Source of the DNA: Scilla litardierei
Lineage: Eukaryota > Streptophyta > Magnoliopsida > Asparagales > Asparagaceae
Assembly: GCA_030789695.1 (NCBI GenBank)
Contig: CM061132.1
Coordinates: 149,800,597-149,864,596, forward strand
Length of the DNA: 64,000 bases
Direction of reading: 5' to 3'
In this document: in pieces, positions 52,871 to 64,000 of the stretch
Layout: the number at the start of each line of letters is the position of its first letter
Position numbering within the stretch: position 1 is the first letter of the stretch
Made by a program: the position numbers and the translations under genes
Notes under the pieces: generated by a model
Seen by the model: only the letters and a program-made list of their open reading frames with translations
Databases searched by the model: none
Told to the model about the DNA's origin: nothing

Positions 52871-54270
52871 TGTGAGCGCTAATCGCAAGTGTTGGAGATC
52901 GATCAAGTAGTAAACCTGGAGAGTCATGTATCGAATCCATGTGACAGTCGACGTGTAAACCAAAAGAATCAGTTTCTAAAGATTAATAAAACGATGAAAA
53001 GCTATCACCTTTCGAAGGTGAGATAATCGTGATGATGGTTTTAAGTAAACAAGAGAGTAATACTAAAACGTGTACGGAGAGTCGATATAGGAAACCAATG
53101 AGAGGAGCATGTGTCGGTTGTGATTTCGTTAGAGTACGTGTAATCAATGAGTATCAATGTCTTTTCTATAACTTAACGTTTCACCAACGCACAAGGGTAT
53201 TAGCTACGCATGGACCGAAGAAAACTCAATTTCATTAGCAAATACATGATCAAAAGGTCAAAATACATGCTAAATACATGAAATACAAGGGCCTATGTTA
53301 TAGAAAACTACTGCAAGGGCCTATGTATTTCTATCACCAAAACTCCTCAAAATCCTTGGATTTCCTTCTGCAAGGGCCTATGTTCTTTGTCTCCAAAGTC
53401 CCAGAAAATCTTACGAAAATCCGCCCTGTAGCCCCTCCAATACGCTCAAAATACGCTAAAACGAGTCTAAATATGCTCTGGAATACGGGGGTATTTATAG
53501 GGGAAATATGTTGGTTGCGGATGCGAAAAAATCGCTTAAACCCACTTCAAAATATCTTCAAACCCGAAACCTTAAGGCGGCGCAAATCTGGGTCGTTGGA
53601 TCAAGGCGGGATTCTCTGTGGAAGCTCAACGTGTCCATTCTTATCGGATCTGAGCCCGCATGCGCCCGCATCCGCTTCTCCGATCCGAACTCGATGTGGA
53701 TTCATTCATTGACGTTGGATTGGAGGTTTAACGACGCAGATGGAGCCACGTTGCTCGTACACGCGCTCTGCTCGTCTGTGCTCAAGAGTTCTCCACTTCG
53801 AGCACGACCGTTGGATCAACATCCAACGGTAAAGGAGAAGCCGCGTCGTCCATCTTCCCTCGCCGTTCGATTCAAGCAGGGAATGCCCTGGGGCTGCCAC
53901 GTGGCCTGCCAGATTGCATGGGATACGTATACGCACGTATATGCTGCGTATTTTCGTATTTCCTTCGTATTTTCAGTGTATTTCTTTATTTTAAAGTGTA
54001 TTTTGCATTCAAAAATTCATAGTAATTAGCACAGATCTCAGAAAAATACAAATAAATAATCATTGGAATCATGAGATCGAGATCTTCGTATTAAAAATAC
54101 AAAATGGCAGAAATACTCAGTATATTGCTGCTTTACGCATAAAATGAGAGTTTGCTCTAATAATTAAGGGTATTCAAAATACGATTTTATTAGAGACCAA
54201 ATAAGTACCATATATGCACAAATTGGGGCTAAATGAGGGGCTAAGTATGTAATATTTATCTTGAATCACA
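52871..54270 (-). repeat. Ath-C 3' LTR (1400 bp)
   Basis: It begins TGTGAGCGCTAATCGCAAG and ends CTTGAATCACA, with the inverted ends TGTGA/TCACA. The first 90 bp resemble the start of the Ath-1 LTR in layout (GCAAGTG..., ...GTATCGAATCCA). CAAGGGCCTATGT occurs three times near 53287, 53313 and 53371. The polypurine tract (minus strand GTTGGGGGCG) follows directly. Confidence 0.78.
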
Positions 54271-55448
54271 CGCCCCCAACTAGCGTTTTGCTAGTCTCTA
54301 GCAAAAAGAGCGACTAAATCGGAGTTTAGAAAAATATTAAATCCTTCCAATTGTTTATGGCTTGGCTCAATAACACACTTTCCATCAAAATATTTACTAC
54401 GAATATACACAAGTATGAATGAGATCAAATCAATGTTATTTTCTCTAATCTAGTTTAAATACATAACATACAAGCATCTTTTTGCGTAGGCCAAAAGTTT
54501 AACACAACATCAATTCATAAATTTCTAATTTTCAAGGAAGCGGTATTATTTAACGATCGTCTGATTCATGGGTGTTGAGTTTGCCATATCTTTTTTTCTT
54601 TCTTTGTTTTTTGACTTAGAATGATCCATGTGATGAGCTTTCAGTTAATGACTCCTAGGCCAGATGACCTTTGGGCATTAGGGTTAGAAGGGCCCCTCGA
54701 ACTTAATTACTCGAATCATCTAAGTTTTTTATTATCTTTTTTTGACTGCACTCCCCATACATCCATCTTTCGCCGCGAATCTCCAATGCTTCCTGAGGCA
54801 CGAAGACCCGACTACTTGATAAACTCAAGGGAACGATGCACTTTATTCTTTTTATCATTTTTTTTTCATTTTTTTCATTTTTAGCAACTCACACCCATTT
54901 ATTAGACTAACATTTCAGCACATATTTATAGTCACATTCCTCTTCAAAAAGAAAATTATTCCTATCAATCATGTCTGCTTTAAACTTATGCATCACAACC
55001 ACTTGCATGTAATTAATTCAAACTATTTCGAGATATTAGTCATGAGATTTGAAATTTTTCATAAGGGGCATATTAATGATTAATTCTATGAAGAGAAAGA
55101 TAATGATTTCAAGTCATAAACATTTTTTAGAATGCCATTAATGCATAAACATCTGATAAAGTGACACTTTAAGAGGGTTTAAATGATGGTTAGAAGATGA
55201 GTGATGGTGATTTATTCTTTTCTCTCTTTTTAAAAAAAACTAAAAAAAGAAAATCTCCTAACAAAAAGTCTAATACACTCCCCCCCCCAACTTAAAGACA
55301 AACATTACCCTCAATGTTGAAAGGAGAATATTAGAGTCAAAATTCCAAAGAAATATAAAAAAGTGCAAAATAAAGAAAAGAAAATCTACTACTACTAGTA
55401 AGGAAATAACACACTGGTTTAAGTGCCACCCGAAGGTGGGTCCGTAAG
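54271..55448 (-). other. Ath-C internal non-coding region
   Basis: AT-rich with T and A runs, no coding sequence. It corresponds to the region between the ATHILA ORF and the 3' LTR in Ath-1. Confidence 0.6.
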
Positions 55449-57168
55449 TGATCGCTCCGGAATGTAACCCGAAGAACGGTTGTAGTTTTACCGTAAGCGC
55501 ACGGTATAGCGGCGAGCGGGTTATCGAACACAGGGAGGACGAATGAAAGTGCTTGCTCCAATCAACCTGGCTATTAAGAAGAGAGAAATTTGCCTTTGGC
55601 GATCCTGTCACAATCGTCAGACAAAGTGCGGAAATATCAAATCAAATAAAGAACGTCTAGGGAATGGGGAATTCCCGCTACTCACCGTATTTCGTAAATG
55701 TGGTTCATTGGTATCAAAATTTGCTAGAGTAAAATTTTGGATGAATTAGTTGCAACTAGATGTAGAACCTAGCTCACGCTCTCGCGCTGTTGCCGGTCTA
55801 TAGCTATCCTAGGTTTCGGGTCCAATCTCTTGCAAACCCTAGCCTAGGCAAGCTAGCATTAGGATCGACATCATCGTTCAATCGCGCCCTAAGCCCACTC
55901 TCGTGCAAACTCGGGCCACGACCTAGGTTGGGATAGTTCCTACCCGTCCAATTCGGATTTCTAGGGTTTCTTATCGAATTGGGATCCACTCTCTTGCAAA
56001 TCCCAATCGATATGAATACCTAGCCATCTGTAGTAAATCGATCCCAATCTAATCCCTAATAGCAATTCTAGCAAAATTTCTACCAATTCATCACAAATCT
56101 GAAATTGGGCTCGTAGGGTTCATCCCCACGCCCCAAGACGTGGAGACTACTCACAATTCATAACACAAACACAAAAATAATCAATGAAATAAACAAGAGA
56201 ATTCATCACAATATTGAGATAAGCAATAAAAATTGTATTTTTAGAGAAGAGAGAGGCAAACCAATGGAGTTCTTCAAATAATTCAACAAAAATCAACTTT
56301 TGTCTCCTCTCCAATCACAAGAATAAAGCTAAAAAAGTTAATCTAAAAAGCTGCAAAAATCTAAGAGAAAAGCTCTCTAAACTAGGGTAAAAACAGGGGT
56401 TAAATACCCCCCAAAATCGTCCAAAAACTGTGACCAAAATACCCCTTGCGCAGCCTGAAATCCGCAATTTTCGCTACAGGCAGCGCGTCGCACTCGGCCG
56501 AGTGACAAAAGTCGCTCGGCCGAGTGAGAAACCCTGTAAATTTCCAGTAAGTCGGGGCCTTCAGGGGTCTTCACTTCGGGAGTCGCTCGGCCGAGTGAGT
56601 TGTCGTCACTCGGCCGCTGGCTTCTTGGTACTCGGGCGGTCGGCATTTGCCACTCGGCCGAGTGGGTCTTCTGAAGCTCAGGCAGACGAAAAACAGTACG
56701 TTGGCGATTTTTGACATGCGTCGTCTGGGTGCCACTCGGGCGGACGGGATCTCGTCACTCGGCCGATGTGGCTTCCGTTACTCGGCCGAGTGCACGTCTG
56801 AAGCGTATCTGATCTGGTCGGCCGAGCGGTGTCTCGCTGGTCGGCCGAGTGACTCCTTCACTCTGCCGAGTGGGACACCAAAAATGCCCAAACAGCTTGT
56901 TTTGGCCTCCTCGTCGCTCCTACGACGTTCTTTCTTCTTCTGCTCCTCTCCAATCAACAAAATACCCCCCGGGGAGGTCGTCAGTGACACTCTGGAGTAG
57001 GCGTATCTCGAGATCACCCCAAATCGCTCCAAATCACCTGAAATGCGACAAAAACAACAAATCGTGAAAAGCATCGCAATATCGTCGATATATCGTGAAA
57101 AACATGATTTGGGCGATCTAAATGGCATGCAAACATGCGGGAAAAAAGTGTAAAATAAGGAGTGATCA
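55449..57168 (-). repeat. Ath-2 3' LTR (1720 bp)
   Basis: Same ends as Ath-1. It is 105 bp shorter, mainly because of a deletion near 55953 between CCAA repeats that removes two of the five stem-loops. The palindrome array is at 56491-56870. Confidence 0.93.
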
Positions 57169-59112
57169 AAATCCCCCAAGCTTACCTCTTACTCGTCCTC
57201 GAGGAAGATAAGTAAAAGGCGAACCCGGTGGATTCGGAAAACGAAAACGGCGGAAAATGAAAAAATGAAAAACGAAGAAGAACGAAGAACGAAATAAAAA
57301 CAAAGAAGAAAGAAAGAAACGAAGAGGGAAGCTGCTAGATCATTTTCTCAGGACGTGGGTTTCACTTACTCATATAGCGTGCTCCGAATGAAAAATACAT
57401 GTCAAAGAGTTTTATTTTGATATCATAGTATAATAGTGCGAATAGAAATAGAAAACCCACGAACAACGATGTAATCATGAAAAACGGAATAATTTTAGAA
57501 TTAACATCGTCTGAATCATTTAAAGCGGTATACAAATCGCAGATCACACACTTTTCAATTGAATGCTTTCTATGAGGAGTATAAGAATATCACGCAATAG
57601 AATAGAAAGAATAGAAAAGCGTGGATTTCATGAAATAAGTGCTAGGCATGGATTTCTGGACTTCGTAAAGCTGAAAATAATCTCATTGAGTATAGAATAT
57701 TACTTAGCCTAGGTTGTCGTGCAAAGTCAAGTAGTCACTCTCTCACACATCATTGGATTCCCTCCCCCAAGCTTATCTATAAGCGTGGTGGCATAAAAAA
57801 ATATTTACATCCCCATTTTTATAAAGCTCCAAAAGTAGTGAAGATGAACACGAAAAGAGAGAAGAAAGAAAGAAAGTGAGATGGGATCTTTTATTGAGGA
57901 TTTTTCCTCTTTTCTTTTCCTTTTCTTTTTCTTTTTCCTTTCTTTTTTTTCTCTTTTTTTTTGAAATAGCATATATACACAATGATCCCAACTCAAAGAG
58001 AGATAATTATATACAAGAAATTTTTTTTCTCTTTTTTTTGAATTCGGGAAATTTGGAGCTAGGAATTAATAGCGGGGGAAATGCCATATAATAGAATCGC
58101 TAAGGGGAGATTCACCAATGATTTTAAAAGTAGAGAAATGATGTTCAAGATTTGTGGAGAAAGAAATAAATATATCTCGGTTCACTCTATAAGACATGCA
58201 CGACAACTTCAACAGGGTAATCTAATCTACTCAGTTTCGATCACAAAAAAGCTAACTAATCCAGATGTATCATAGCTAACATCATTCAATCATCCGGAAG
58301 TGAAATGTACAATTCATACATATAGAAGTGATATAGGAAAAGAAATCGGTACTCCAGATATAGGCATTCAATGCGTGAATCTTGGTGTGTTTTCTGCGAT
58401 AGCATACATATGAATATTCAGACTAAGCTAATAATAAAATTTCATCCATTTTCATGTGGAAAAAGTGTGGGTTACTATCTCTAGATGCAAGGCAAGTCAT
58501 AGCATATGATATCAGAAGTAAAGTCTAAGACATGACAAATATAGCATGCAAATAGAGTAAGCTAACTCCACGTCATCATCATCACAGAAAAGTCATCTCT
58601 AGCATGAGATGAAAAAAAGAAATAAAGATAAAGGGAAAAACAAAACTATTTACAATGCGGCACACAGAAAAATAAGAAAAACGTGATGCATGGTAAAGTA
58701 AAAGTGCAAAGGCGGAAAATGGCGTGAAAAACTAAAAATAAAGGTGGTAAATCAAAAAGAACGTGAGAACTCACTCCCCCAAGCTAAATGGCACAGTGTC
58801 CTCAATGTGCAAAGTGCGGCACACCGAGAGACAAGTAAAGTGAGGGGTAAGGGAGGATGCATGCATGAGGAAAAATAAGAGAAAATAAAAGAAACGGAAA
58901 ATATGATGCAGACATGATGCATGCAAAGAAAGGAGTGATACAGATATATAGGAGTGACACCAAAAACTCTTCCTCTCTCCCAAAAAGATATATAAAGATA
59001 TGATCAGGGGAGAATCCAAAATGAGTGAGGGGAGGGGGGTGGGCAAAAAGCATCAGGACCCAGCAGAAACGGGCAGCACAACGGCAAAAATAATCGATGG
59101 CATCAATGGTGC
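57169..59112 (-). other. Ath-2 non-coding region with polypurine tract
   Basis: Starts with the polypurine tract (minus GCTTGGGGGATTT, 57181-57169). A long T/C run is at 57897-57961. The internal second polypurine phrase is at 58772-58808. No coding sequence. Confidence 0.78.
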
Positions 59113-61197
59113 CTAAGAAGGTGGTGCTGCGCCGTCTCCGTCCTGAGGCGGAGGAGGAGGAGGAGGTGGTGGTGGCTGTTGAGCGGGGGCGGGTGTGGTA
59201 GTGGAAGCAGGCTGGGAGTGGGTGGTAGTGGGGGTGGTAACCTGCTGGGTGGGTGGGGGCACGCGTGGGAGACGCTCCAGGACCTGGGTAAGACAGTAGT
59301 GAATGTGCGGGAGCAGGTCAAAGCGGCCAGCCATCACAGTGACGGTGGTGGGCAGGGTCCGGAGGTCGTCTTTGAGGCCACTCACCGCCCCCTCGAGAGC
59401 ACGAATGCTCTGAAGTACAGTGTCGGGGGGAGGTGGTGCAGAGGGACGCAACGCTCGGGGCAGGGCAGTGCGGGGCTGTCGTACTCTGGTGGCGTAGGTG
59501 ACGGGCTCAGCAGGCAAGGGAACAAAAGGAGCTGCACTCGCAAGTGGGGGCCTGTCCTCAGTGCGAGGCTGGGCAGGACGGTGAGAGGTGGAGGCAGCAG
59601 CAACGAAAGAAGAATACAAAAGTGGCGACGAGGCGGCCGGAGAGGTCGGTGGCACAGAAGTGTGGACAGACGCCACGACACTCTCAGAGAATACAGCAGC
59701 AGTCTCAACAATGGTGGCAAAAGAGGGCTCTCCGCACTCAACTACAGTCGGCGGGCGCTCGGGTGGGGCAGAGGAAACGGGCTCGGCAGACAGGGGGCCA
59801 GTGGTGGTGGTGACAGGCGTGGAAGCAGTGGAAGTGGGCTCAGCTAAGGTACTCCCGACACCGATAGAGGTGTGGACAGAGGTGTCTGGAGCAGCGGAAA
59901 TATCAGGGATAGGCTGAGGGGCCATTGGGTCAACAGGGGCAGCAGGCTCGGCAGGTGCAACAGGGTCTGCGGGGGCAGCGTGTGCAGCGTGAGCCTGCTC
60001 GGCCTCCTCGGCCTCGAGCACGTAAGCGGCCGGGATCAGAACATCCATCGCAGGGAGCCAGTCCACATGGGCCGATGCAATCTGAGTCCGAGCTGGGCTC
60101 GGAAGAATCATGTAATCGGCACCGTAAGGGCCGTGCAGCCAGACCCAGTGTCGCTCACCGTGCGGACGCAACATCTTCATCCGGGCCATAACAGCAATCG
60201 ACAGAGAAGTGGGGCCCGATGCGCGTCGCAGGTCATCAGGGAAGTCCTCGCCGGTCATAAGAGCGAGCAAGGTGATCAGGCCGCCGCAGCATATCGGTGA
60301 GCGAGCGCCCACCAATACAATGATGCGGTCCAAAAACCAAGCCGTGACATCAATCACGACGGCGGGGACCAGCTCATCGCCATCCCTAGATAGAGCTCTG
60401 GGTCGTGTCATCGCGTAGAGCATGTAGAGCTCTGGCGTGGACATCGTGCCCGGCTCATATCTGGCCAAAAAGGTCGTCGCCATAAGGCGCTGAGCTATAC
60501 GGAGGCAGGGATGGACAATGGCCGAGGCCTTGGCCATACTAGGGTCAAAGGCAGCGTGAAGACCCATAATCCGGGCCCAGAAGGTGCCGGCATCGAAGGA
60601 AGGTGGGGGGATATGGGTGGGGGCGTAACCTCGGTCGGCCCCGGGGACATCGGGCCACGAGAAGAAGGCTCTCATCATACCAAGAGTGACCTGGCACTCC
60701 CGGTCCATGAACCGAAACGAGCATCCCTCGTCGGTCCGGGCGATCGAACTAAGAACCTCAAGTGTCGGGCGGATAAACGTGTCCGCCGACACCTGAAAGA
60801 AATCTCGCCAGCCCACGTTGTCGTACAACGTGAGCATCCCCTCTAGTGCCCCCAGGCGTCCTAGGTCAGCAAGGTGTGCAAGCCTGGAGGGTACGATCGA
60901 GCGCTGGGAGATACGCTCGAAAGCGACGCGGTGTGCGTCGTTCCAGAACGTGATCCCCAGCGGCCCGATAAGTGGAGCCGGAGGTGGTGGCTGTGGAGCG
61001 GCAGGGAGCGACTGTGCGGGGTGTATGGGCTGTGCGGGCTCTGCAGGCTGTGCGGGGTGTGTGGGGCCTGCAGGGTGAACGGGGTGTGGTGGAGAAGGCG
61101 GAGGAGAGTCCTCCAACTCGTGGGAGGGGCCGGCATCATCCGACCGCTTCCGCTTGGCGGAAGCTCTCCTCGATCGCGGCCGTGTCCGGGGCGGCAT
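59113..61197 (-). CDS. ATHILA ORF-1 family protein, env position, intact
   Basis: The uninterrupted frame of 694 residues starts at ATG 61197. Residues 1-30 are basic (RRASAKRKRSDD, nuclear-localisation-like). Residues 30-80 are Pro/His/Ala-rich. Residues 80-330 form the plant ATHILA ORF domain (LGITFWNDAHRVAFERISQR, VGWRDFFQVSADTFIRPTLE, FRFMDRECQVTLGMMRAFF, ARYEPGTMSTPELYMLYAMT, VIDVTAWFLDRIIV). After residue 400 the protein is low in complexity (Ala, Pro, Thr, Ser), and it ends in ten prolines and QDGDGAAPPS. No signal peptide or membrane helix is seen, which argues against an envelope role; the family's function is unknown. It lies downstream of pol behind a 1.2-kb palindrome-rich spacer, so it probably needs splicing or its own promoter. 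Confidence 0.9.
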   Translation of the reverse strand: MPPRTRPRSRRASAKRKRSDDAGPSHELEDSPPPSPPHPVHPAGPTHPAQPAEPAQPIHPAQSLPAAPQPPPPAPLIGPLGITFWNDAHRVAFERISQRSIVPSRLAHLADLGRLGALEGMLTLYDNVGWRDFFQVSADTFIRPTLEVLSSIARTDEGCSFRFMDRECQVTLGMMRAFFSWPDVPGADRGYAPTHIPPPSFDAGTFWARIMGLHAAFDPSMAKASAIVHPCLRIAQRLMATTFLARYEPGTMSTPELYMLYAMTRPRALSRDGDELVPAVVIDVTAWFLDRIIVLVGARSPICCGGLITLLALMTGEDFPDDLRRASGPTSLSIAVMARMKMLRPHGERHWVWLHGPYGADYMILPSPARTQIASAHVDWLPAMDVLIPAAYVLEAEEAEQAHAAHAAPADPVAPAEPAAPVDPMAPQPIPDISAAPDTSVHTSIGVGSTLAEPTSTASTPVTTTTGPLSAEPVSSAPPERPPTVVECGEPSFATIVETAAVFSESVVASVHTSVPPTSPAASSPLLYSSFVAAASTSHRPAQPRTEDRPPLASAAPFVPLPAEPVTYATRVRQPRTALPRALRPSAPPPPDTVLQSIRALEGAVSGLKDDLRTLPTTVTVMAGRFDLLPHIHYCLTQVLERLPRVPPPTQQVTTPTTTHSQPASTTTPAPAQQPPPPPPPPPPQDGDGAAPPS

Positions 61198-62402
61198 ATG
61201 GGCCCCGAGCGCACGCCGAAAAGCATGAAAAGTGCGGCGTGCGTAAAGTAAAGGAAAGAGTGTACCACGACACGCCGCGAGTGCAAATATGTGGAAGCGT
61301 GTGAAGACGACGCCTCCACGCAGCCCAAATCAGTCCCTGGAAGCTCCCCTGGGCTCCCCTAAGCTCCCAGAAATAACCTGCGCATGAAATGGATATATCA
61401 ACGAGTAATATTCAAAACGTATGGAGCATTAGGGGTATAATAGATAGAAATAGAAATCAATTTGGGTTTGGGGTTCGTTAAGCACATGGATCCTCGAAAA
61501 ATACACAGAAAGAGGAGAAATAGGCGAAAATGGGGGTTACCGGAGTCGGCCGGAGCGGTGGCCGCCGGCGGCGACTCGGGCGAGGAGCGGCGGAGGCTCG
61601 GCCGGCGGTGGGTGGCCGAGCGGCGGCGCGGGTCGATGGTCGGGCGAGTGGGCAAGGGTTCGGGTGCTGGGGGATACGAAAAGTCGGGGGCGATCGAATT
61701 ATTTCGTTTCGAAAACGCGCCCCCCAGCCCCTTTTATAGCAGAAGTTACGACTCGGCCGAGTGACGAGGTCGCTCGGCCGAGTAGCGCAACGGAAAAATT
61801 CCCCCCCCCCCGCTTATGCTTCGGCCGAGTGGCCTTACCACCCTCGGTCGAGTGGAGTAAGTCCATTCGACTGAGTGGCTCAAGCTACTCGGCAAGACTC
61901 GCCCTAGGAGCGTATCCGTTTTACTCGGCCGAGTGAATATCTATACTCGGCCGAGTAGCAGTTATACTGAAATCAGGAAAATAAACAGAGAGTTGGGTAC
62001 AGCAGACTTCCCTCGTTCGTGAGCGGCTCGGCCGGACGAACTTGTGTGCTCGGCCGAGTGACTAGTATACTCGGCCGAGTGAGCCTTATGTTCTGCTGTT
62101 TGTCTTCGTTTGGGCTCTAAACTCCGTCTTTCTTCCTCCAGTCGATTTCATCTTCCTCCTAAGCATCGAGCGCCTTCCTGGGGCGCTCCTCGTCACCTTG
62201 TGCATCCTCCTAATGATGGGTACCTCATTCCCCTCTCCTTTCAGGAAAAATAGGACCCGTTATCACAAGATTTTTGGGCGAACGACTCAAAACACTAAAA
62301 ATTTCTAAAACAAAAATAAAAGTAAAGTGAAATTAAAGCAATAACCGTCGGGTTGCCTCCTGACAAGCGCTCGTTTAAGGTCGTGAGCTCGACCCCCTAT
62401 GA
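61198..62402 (-). other. Ath-2 spacer between pol tail and ATHILA ORF
   Basis: Non-coding. It holds the palindrome array at 61750-62081 and a GC-rich stretch at 61540-61650. Sequence is well conserved with Ath-1 29075-30275. Confidence 0.7.
61750..62081. repeat. CTCGGCCGAG palindrome array ahead of the Ath-2 ATHILA ORF
   Basis: Nine to eleven copies or near-copies of the palindrome occur, at the same places as in Ath-1, with a few decayed by single substitutions. Confidence 0.9.
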
Positions 62403-62405
62403 TTT

Positions 62406-64000
62406 TCAATTAATGCGGGATGTTTGGTGCATATGAGATGCACCCGTCAAACTTTCCGGGGAGAACGCTTGGATTCGGAAGTTGCGGCGGCGTGTTCTCC
62501 CTCGGTGGTCTCCCGTCTCGAATAGTGTTGGGGGAGGCTCCCCCAAGATATCATTTTCTCCGGTCAACGGCTTCACCGGTGACGCCGATTTCCGTATCGG
62601 CGGAGCTTTCTTCGGAGACTTTAATTTCGAGAGCTTGCAGAGCTCTCGAATCCTTGCGACATCAGCGTCGCCTTCATCATTTTTAGCGGAGAGGTCGGGG
62701 GAATCATTTATCTTCTCATCTTGGCCTAAATCCGGGCCTTCCTCGAAATCCTCGTCGAATAGAGCGCCAATCGAGTGGGGGATCGCCTCCTCTATTACCT
62801 CATCAAGGAGGTTTGAAAGATCATCCGGCCATCCCTTAAGCAAATATATTCTATTGGTTTCGCCCGTTGGGACTCCCTCAGAATAGTGTTTTAGCCTCTG
62901 ACCATTTACTTTGAATGTGGATCCGTCCTTGCTTTCCAACTCAAAAGCTCCCCCTGGTTGTATGTGCTTGATGGTGAAAGGTCCAGACCAACGTGACCTC
63001 AACTTACCGGGAAATAGTCAGAGCCGGGAATTATAGAGCAAGACCTTGTCTCCTACCTTGAAGTCTGTGACGGTTATTCGGGCATCGTGGAGAATCTTGG
63101 TCCTTTCTTTGTAAATTCTCGAGCTCTCGTAGGCGTCTCTTCTTATCTCATCAAGCTCGTTGATGTCTAAGAGTCGCCTCACCGCCGAACTCTTGTAATC
63201 ATAGTTAAAGGTCTTGATGGCCCAATATGCGCGGTGTTCCAACTCTACCGGCAAGAGGCAAGCTTTCCCATAAACAAGTCGAAACGGTGTGGTGCCGATG
63301 GGAGTGCGAAAGGCCGTGCGATATGCCCATAGAACATCGTTTAGCTTCATTGACCAATCCTTTCTAGATCGATCCACCGTCTTTTCAAGAATTTGCTTAA
63401 TTTCTCTATTTGAGACTTTCACTTGGCCGCTTGTCTGGGGGTGATATGCCATGCCAACTCTATGGTTTACCCCGTACTTCTTTAGCATGGCCTCAAACTT
63501 GTTCTCTATGAAGTGGCTTCCCCCGTCGCTTATCAAGGTACGAGGCACTCCGAAACGCGGGAAAATATTTTGCTTGAAGAACTTGGAGACGACCCTTGCA
63601 TCGTTAGTAGGGGTGGCGATTGCTTCCACCCATTTGGAGACATAGTCAACGGCCAATAGGATGTATTTGTTACCATTGCTCGACGGAAATGGTCCCATGA
63701 AGTCTACTCCCCAACAATCAAAAAGCTCAATTTCTTGGATGGGTCTCATTGGCATCTCATTGCGCTTGGAGATATTCTCGGTCCGTTGGCATCGATCGCA
63801 CCCTTTTACAAAAGCGTGGGTGTCCCTAAACATTGTTGGCCAGAAGAATCCGCTCTGCAAGATCTTAGCGGTTGTTTTAGAGGCGGCATGATGTCCTTCG
63901 CATGGTAGACCGTGGCAATGCAAAATGATAGACGTTGCCTCCTCTTTAGAAACGCACCTCCGAATGACACTATCTTTGCATATCTTGAAGAGGTATGGAT
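62406..64000 (-). pseudogene. pol: Ath-2 integrase and post-integrase tail, one stop codon
   Basis: The frame is open from the window edge (64000) to a TGA at 63020-63018. It begins with [15 protein letters not shown] and carries the zinc-binding H-H-C-C region ([16 protein letters not shown] ... [13 protein letters not shown]). The catalytic core follows: D in [15 protein letters not shown] in [11 protein letters not shown] in [35 protein letters not shown] closes it. The TGA stands where a CGA (Arg) is expected in NSRLRLFPGKL, a typical deamination change. The same frame group continues as SRWSGPFTIKHIQPGGAFEL (GPY/F-type end) to 62820, then an acidic tail beginning LLDEVIEEAIPHSIG and ending at 62406. 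RT and RNase H should lie beyond the window. Confidence 0.9.

Larger units (their letters stand above)
52871..55448 (-). mobile_element. Ath-C: 3' end of another Athila-like element
   Basis: It consists of a 3' LTR (52871-54270) and 1.18 kb of internal non-coding sequence that shows the phrases of Athila-like interiors (GGGGGCG polypurine tract; second polypurine phrase at 55276-55318). It is inserted in Tat-B and cut by Ath-2 at 55449. Confidence 0.72.
55449..64000 (-). mobile_element. Ath-2: Athila-like element of the Ath-1 family, continues past the window
   Basis: On the minus strand: integrase (from beyond the window to 62406), spacer with palindromes, intact ATHILA ORF (61197-59113), non-coding region, polypurine tract and 3' LTR (57168-55449). 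It shares all parts with Ath-1 but keeps integrase. Preceding base block GTAAG (55444-55448) is the expected target site; the other copy is outside the window. Confidence 0.92.

Overview
The window is a block of nested transposable elements from a flowering-plant nuclear genome. The evidence is LTR retrotransposons of plant lineages (Ty1/copia of SIRE and other types, Ty3/gypsy of Tat and Athila types), a CACTA DNA transposon, plant-type TATA boxes and short GT-AG introns. I find no ordinary host gene, tRNA, rRNA or CRISPR array. The species cannot be told from the sequence.

Layout. 1-1740: AT-rich non-coding DNA. 1741-7569: decayed copia element on the minus strand (RT, integrase, protease, gag, a long leader with extreme C/G runs, probable short LTR). 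7712-8190: RT/RNase H remnant of a second copia copy that runs into the same LTR. 8191-12162: 3' half of a Tat element (Tat-A, minus). 12163-13235 and 47441-47594: two halves of a SIRE-like LTR (minus), split by a Tat element (Tat-H, plus) at 13236-47435 with target duplication CTTTG. Inside Tat-H sit a very young gag-only SIRE-like element (14835-21818, target duplication TCCTC) and an Athila-like element, Ath-1 (23172-42706, minus, target duplication ACTAG). The 5' LTR of Ath-1 was in turn split by a CACTA transposon (34757-42211) that carries what looks like a captured spliced gene and is flanked by an unexpected 225-bp direct duplication. 47701-52870: a second Tat fragment (Tat-B, minus) with a 519-bp solo LTR inside its own LTR. 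52871-55448: 3' end of another Athila-like element (Ath-C, minus). 55449-64000: an Athila-like element of the Ath-1 family (Ath-2, minus) that runs off the window with integrase sequence.

The nesting order agrees with LTR divergence counted by eye: Tat-H about 3.0%, Ath-1 about 1.5%, SIRE-like about 0.2% (three substitutions in 1737 bp). Three elements lack the parts needed to move alone: the SIRE-like element and Tat-H carry gag but no pol, and Ath-1 lost RT, RNase H and integrase through a deletion that fused protease to the tail after integrase. Their movement would have needed enzymes from relatives.

The most unusual observations are: (1) five consecutive stem-loops in the Ath-1 LTR with same-size 16-nt loops, four of them identical, and stems that differ but still pair; (2) dense arrays of the palindrome CTCGGCCGAG both in the Athila LTRs and in the spacer ahead of the env-position ORF; (3) an antisense gene with its own TATA box and a conserved phase-1 intron in all three Tat copies; (4) the CACTA insertion with a 225-bp flanking duplication, an eroded end and an intact-looking zinc-motif terminal exon.
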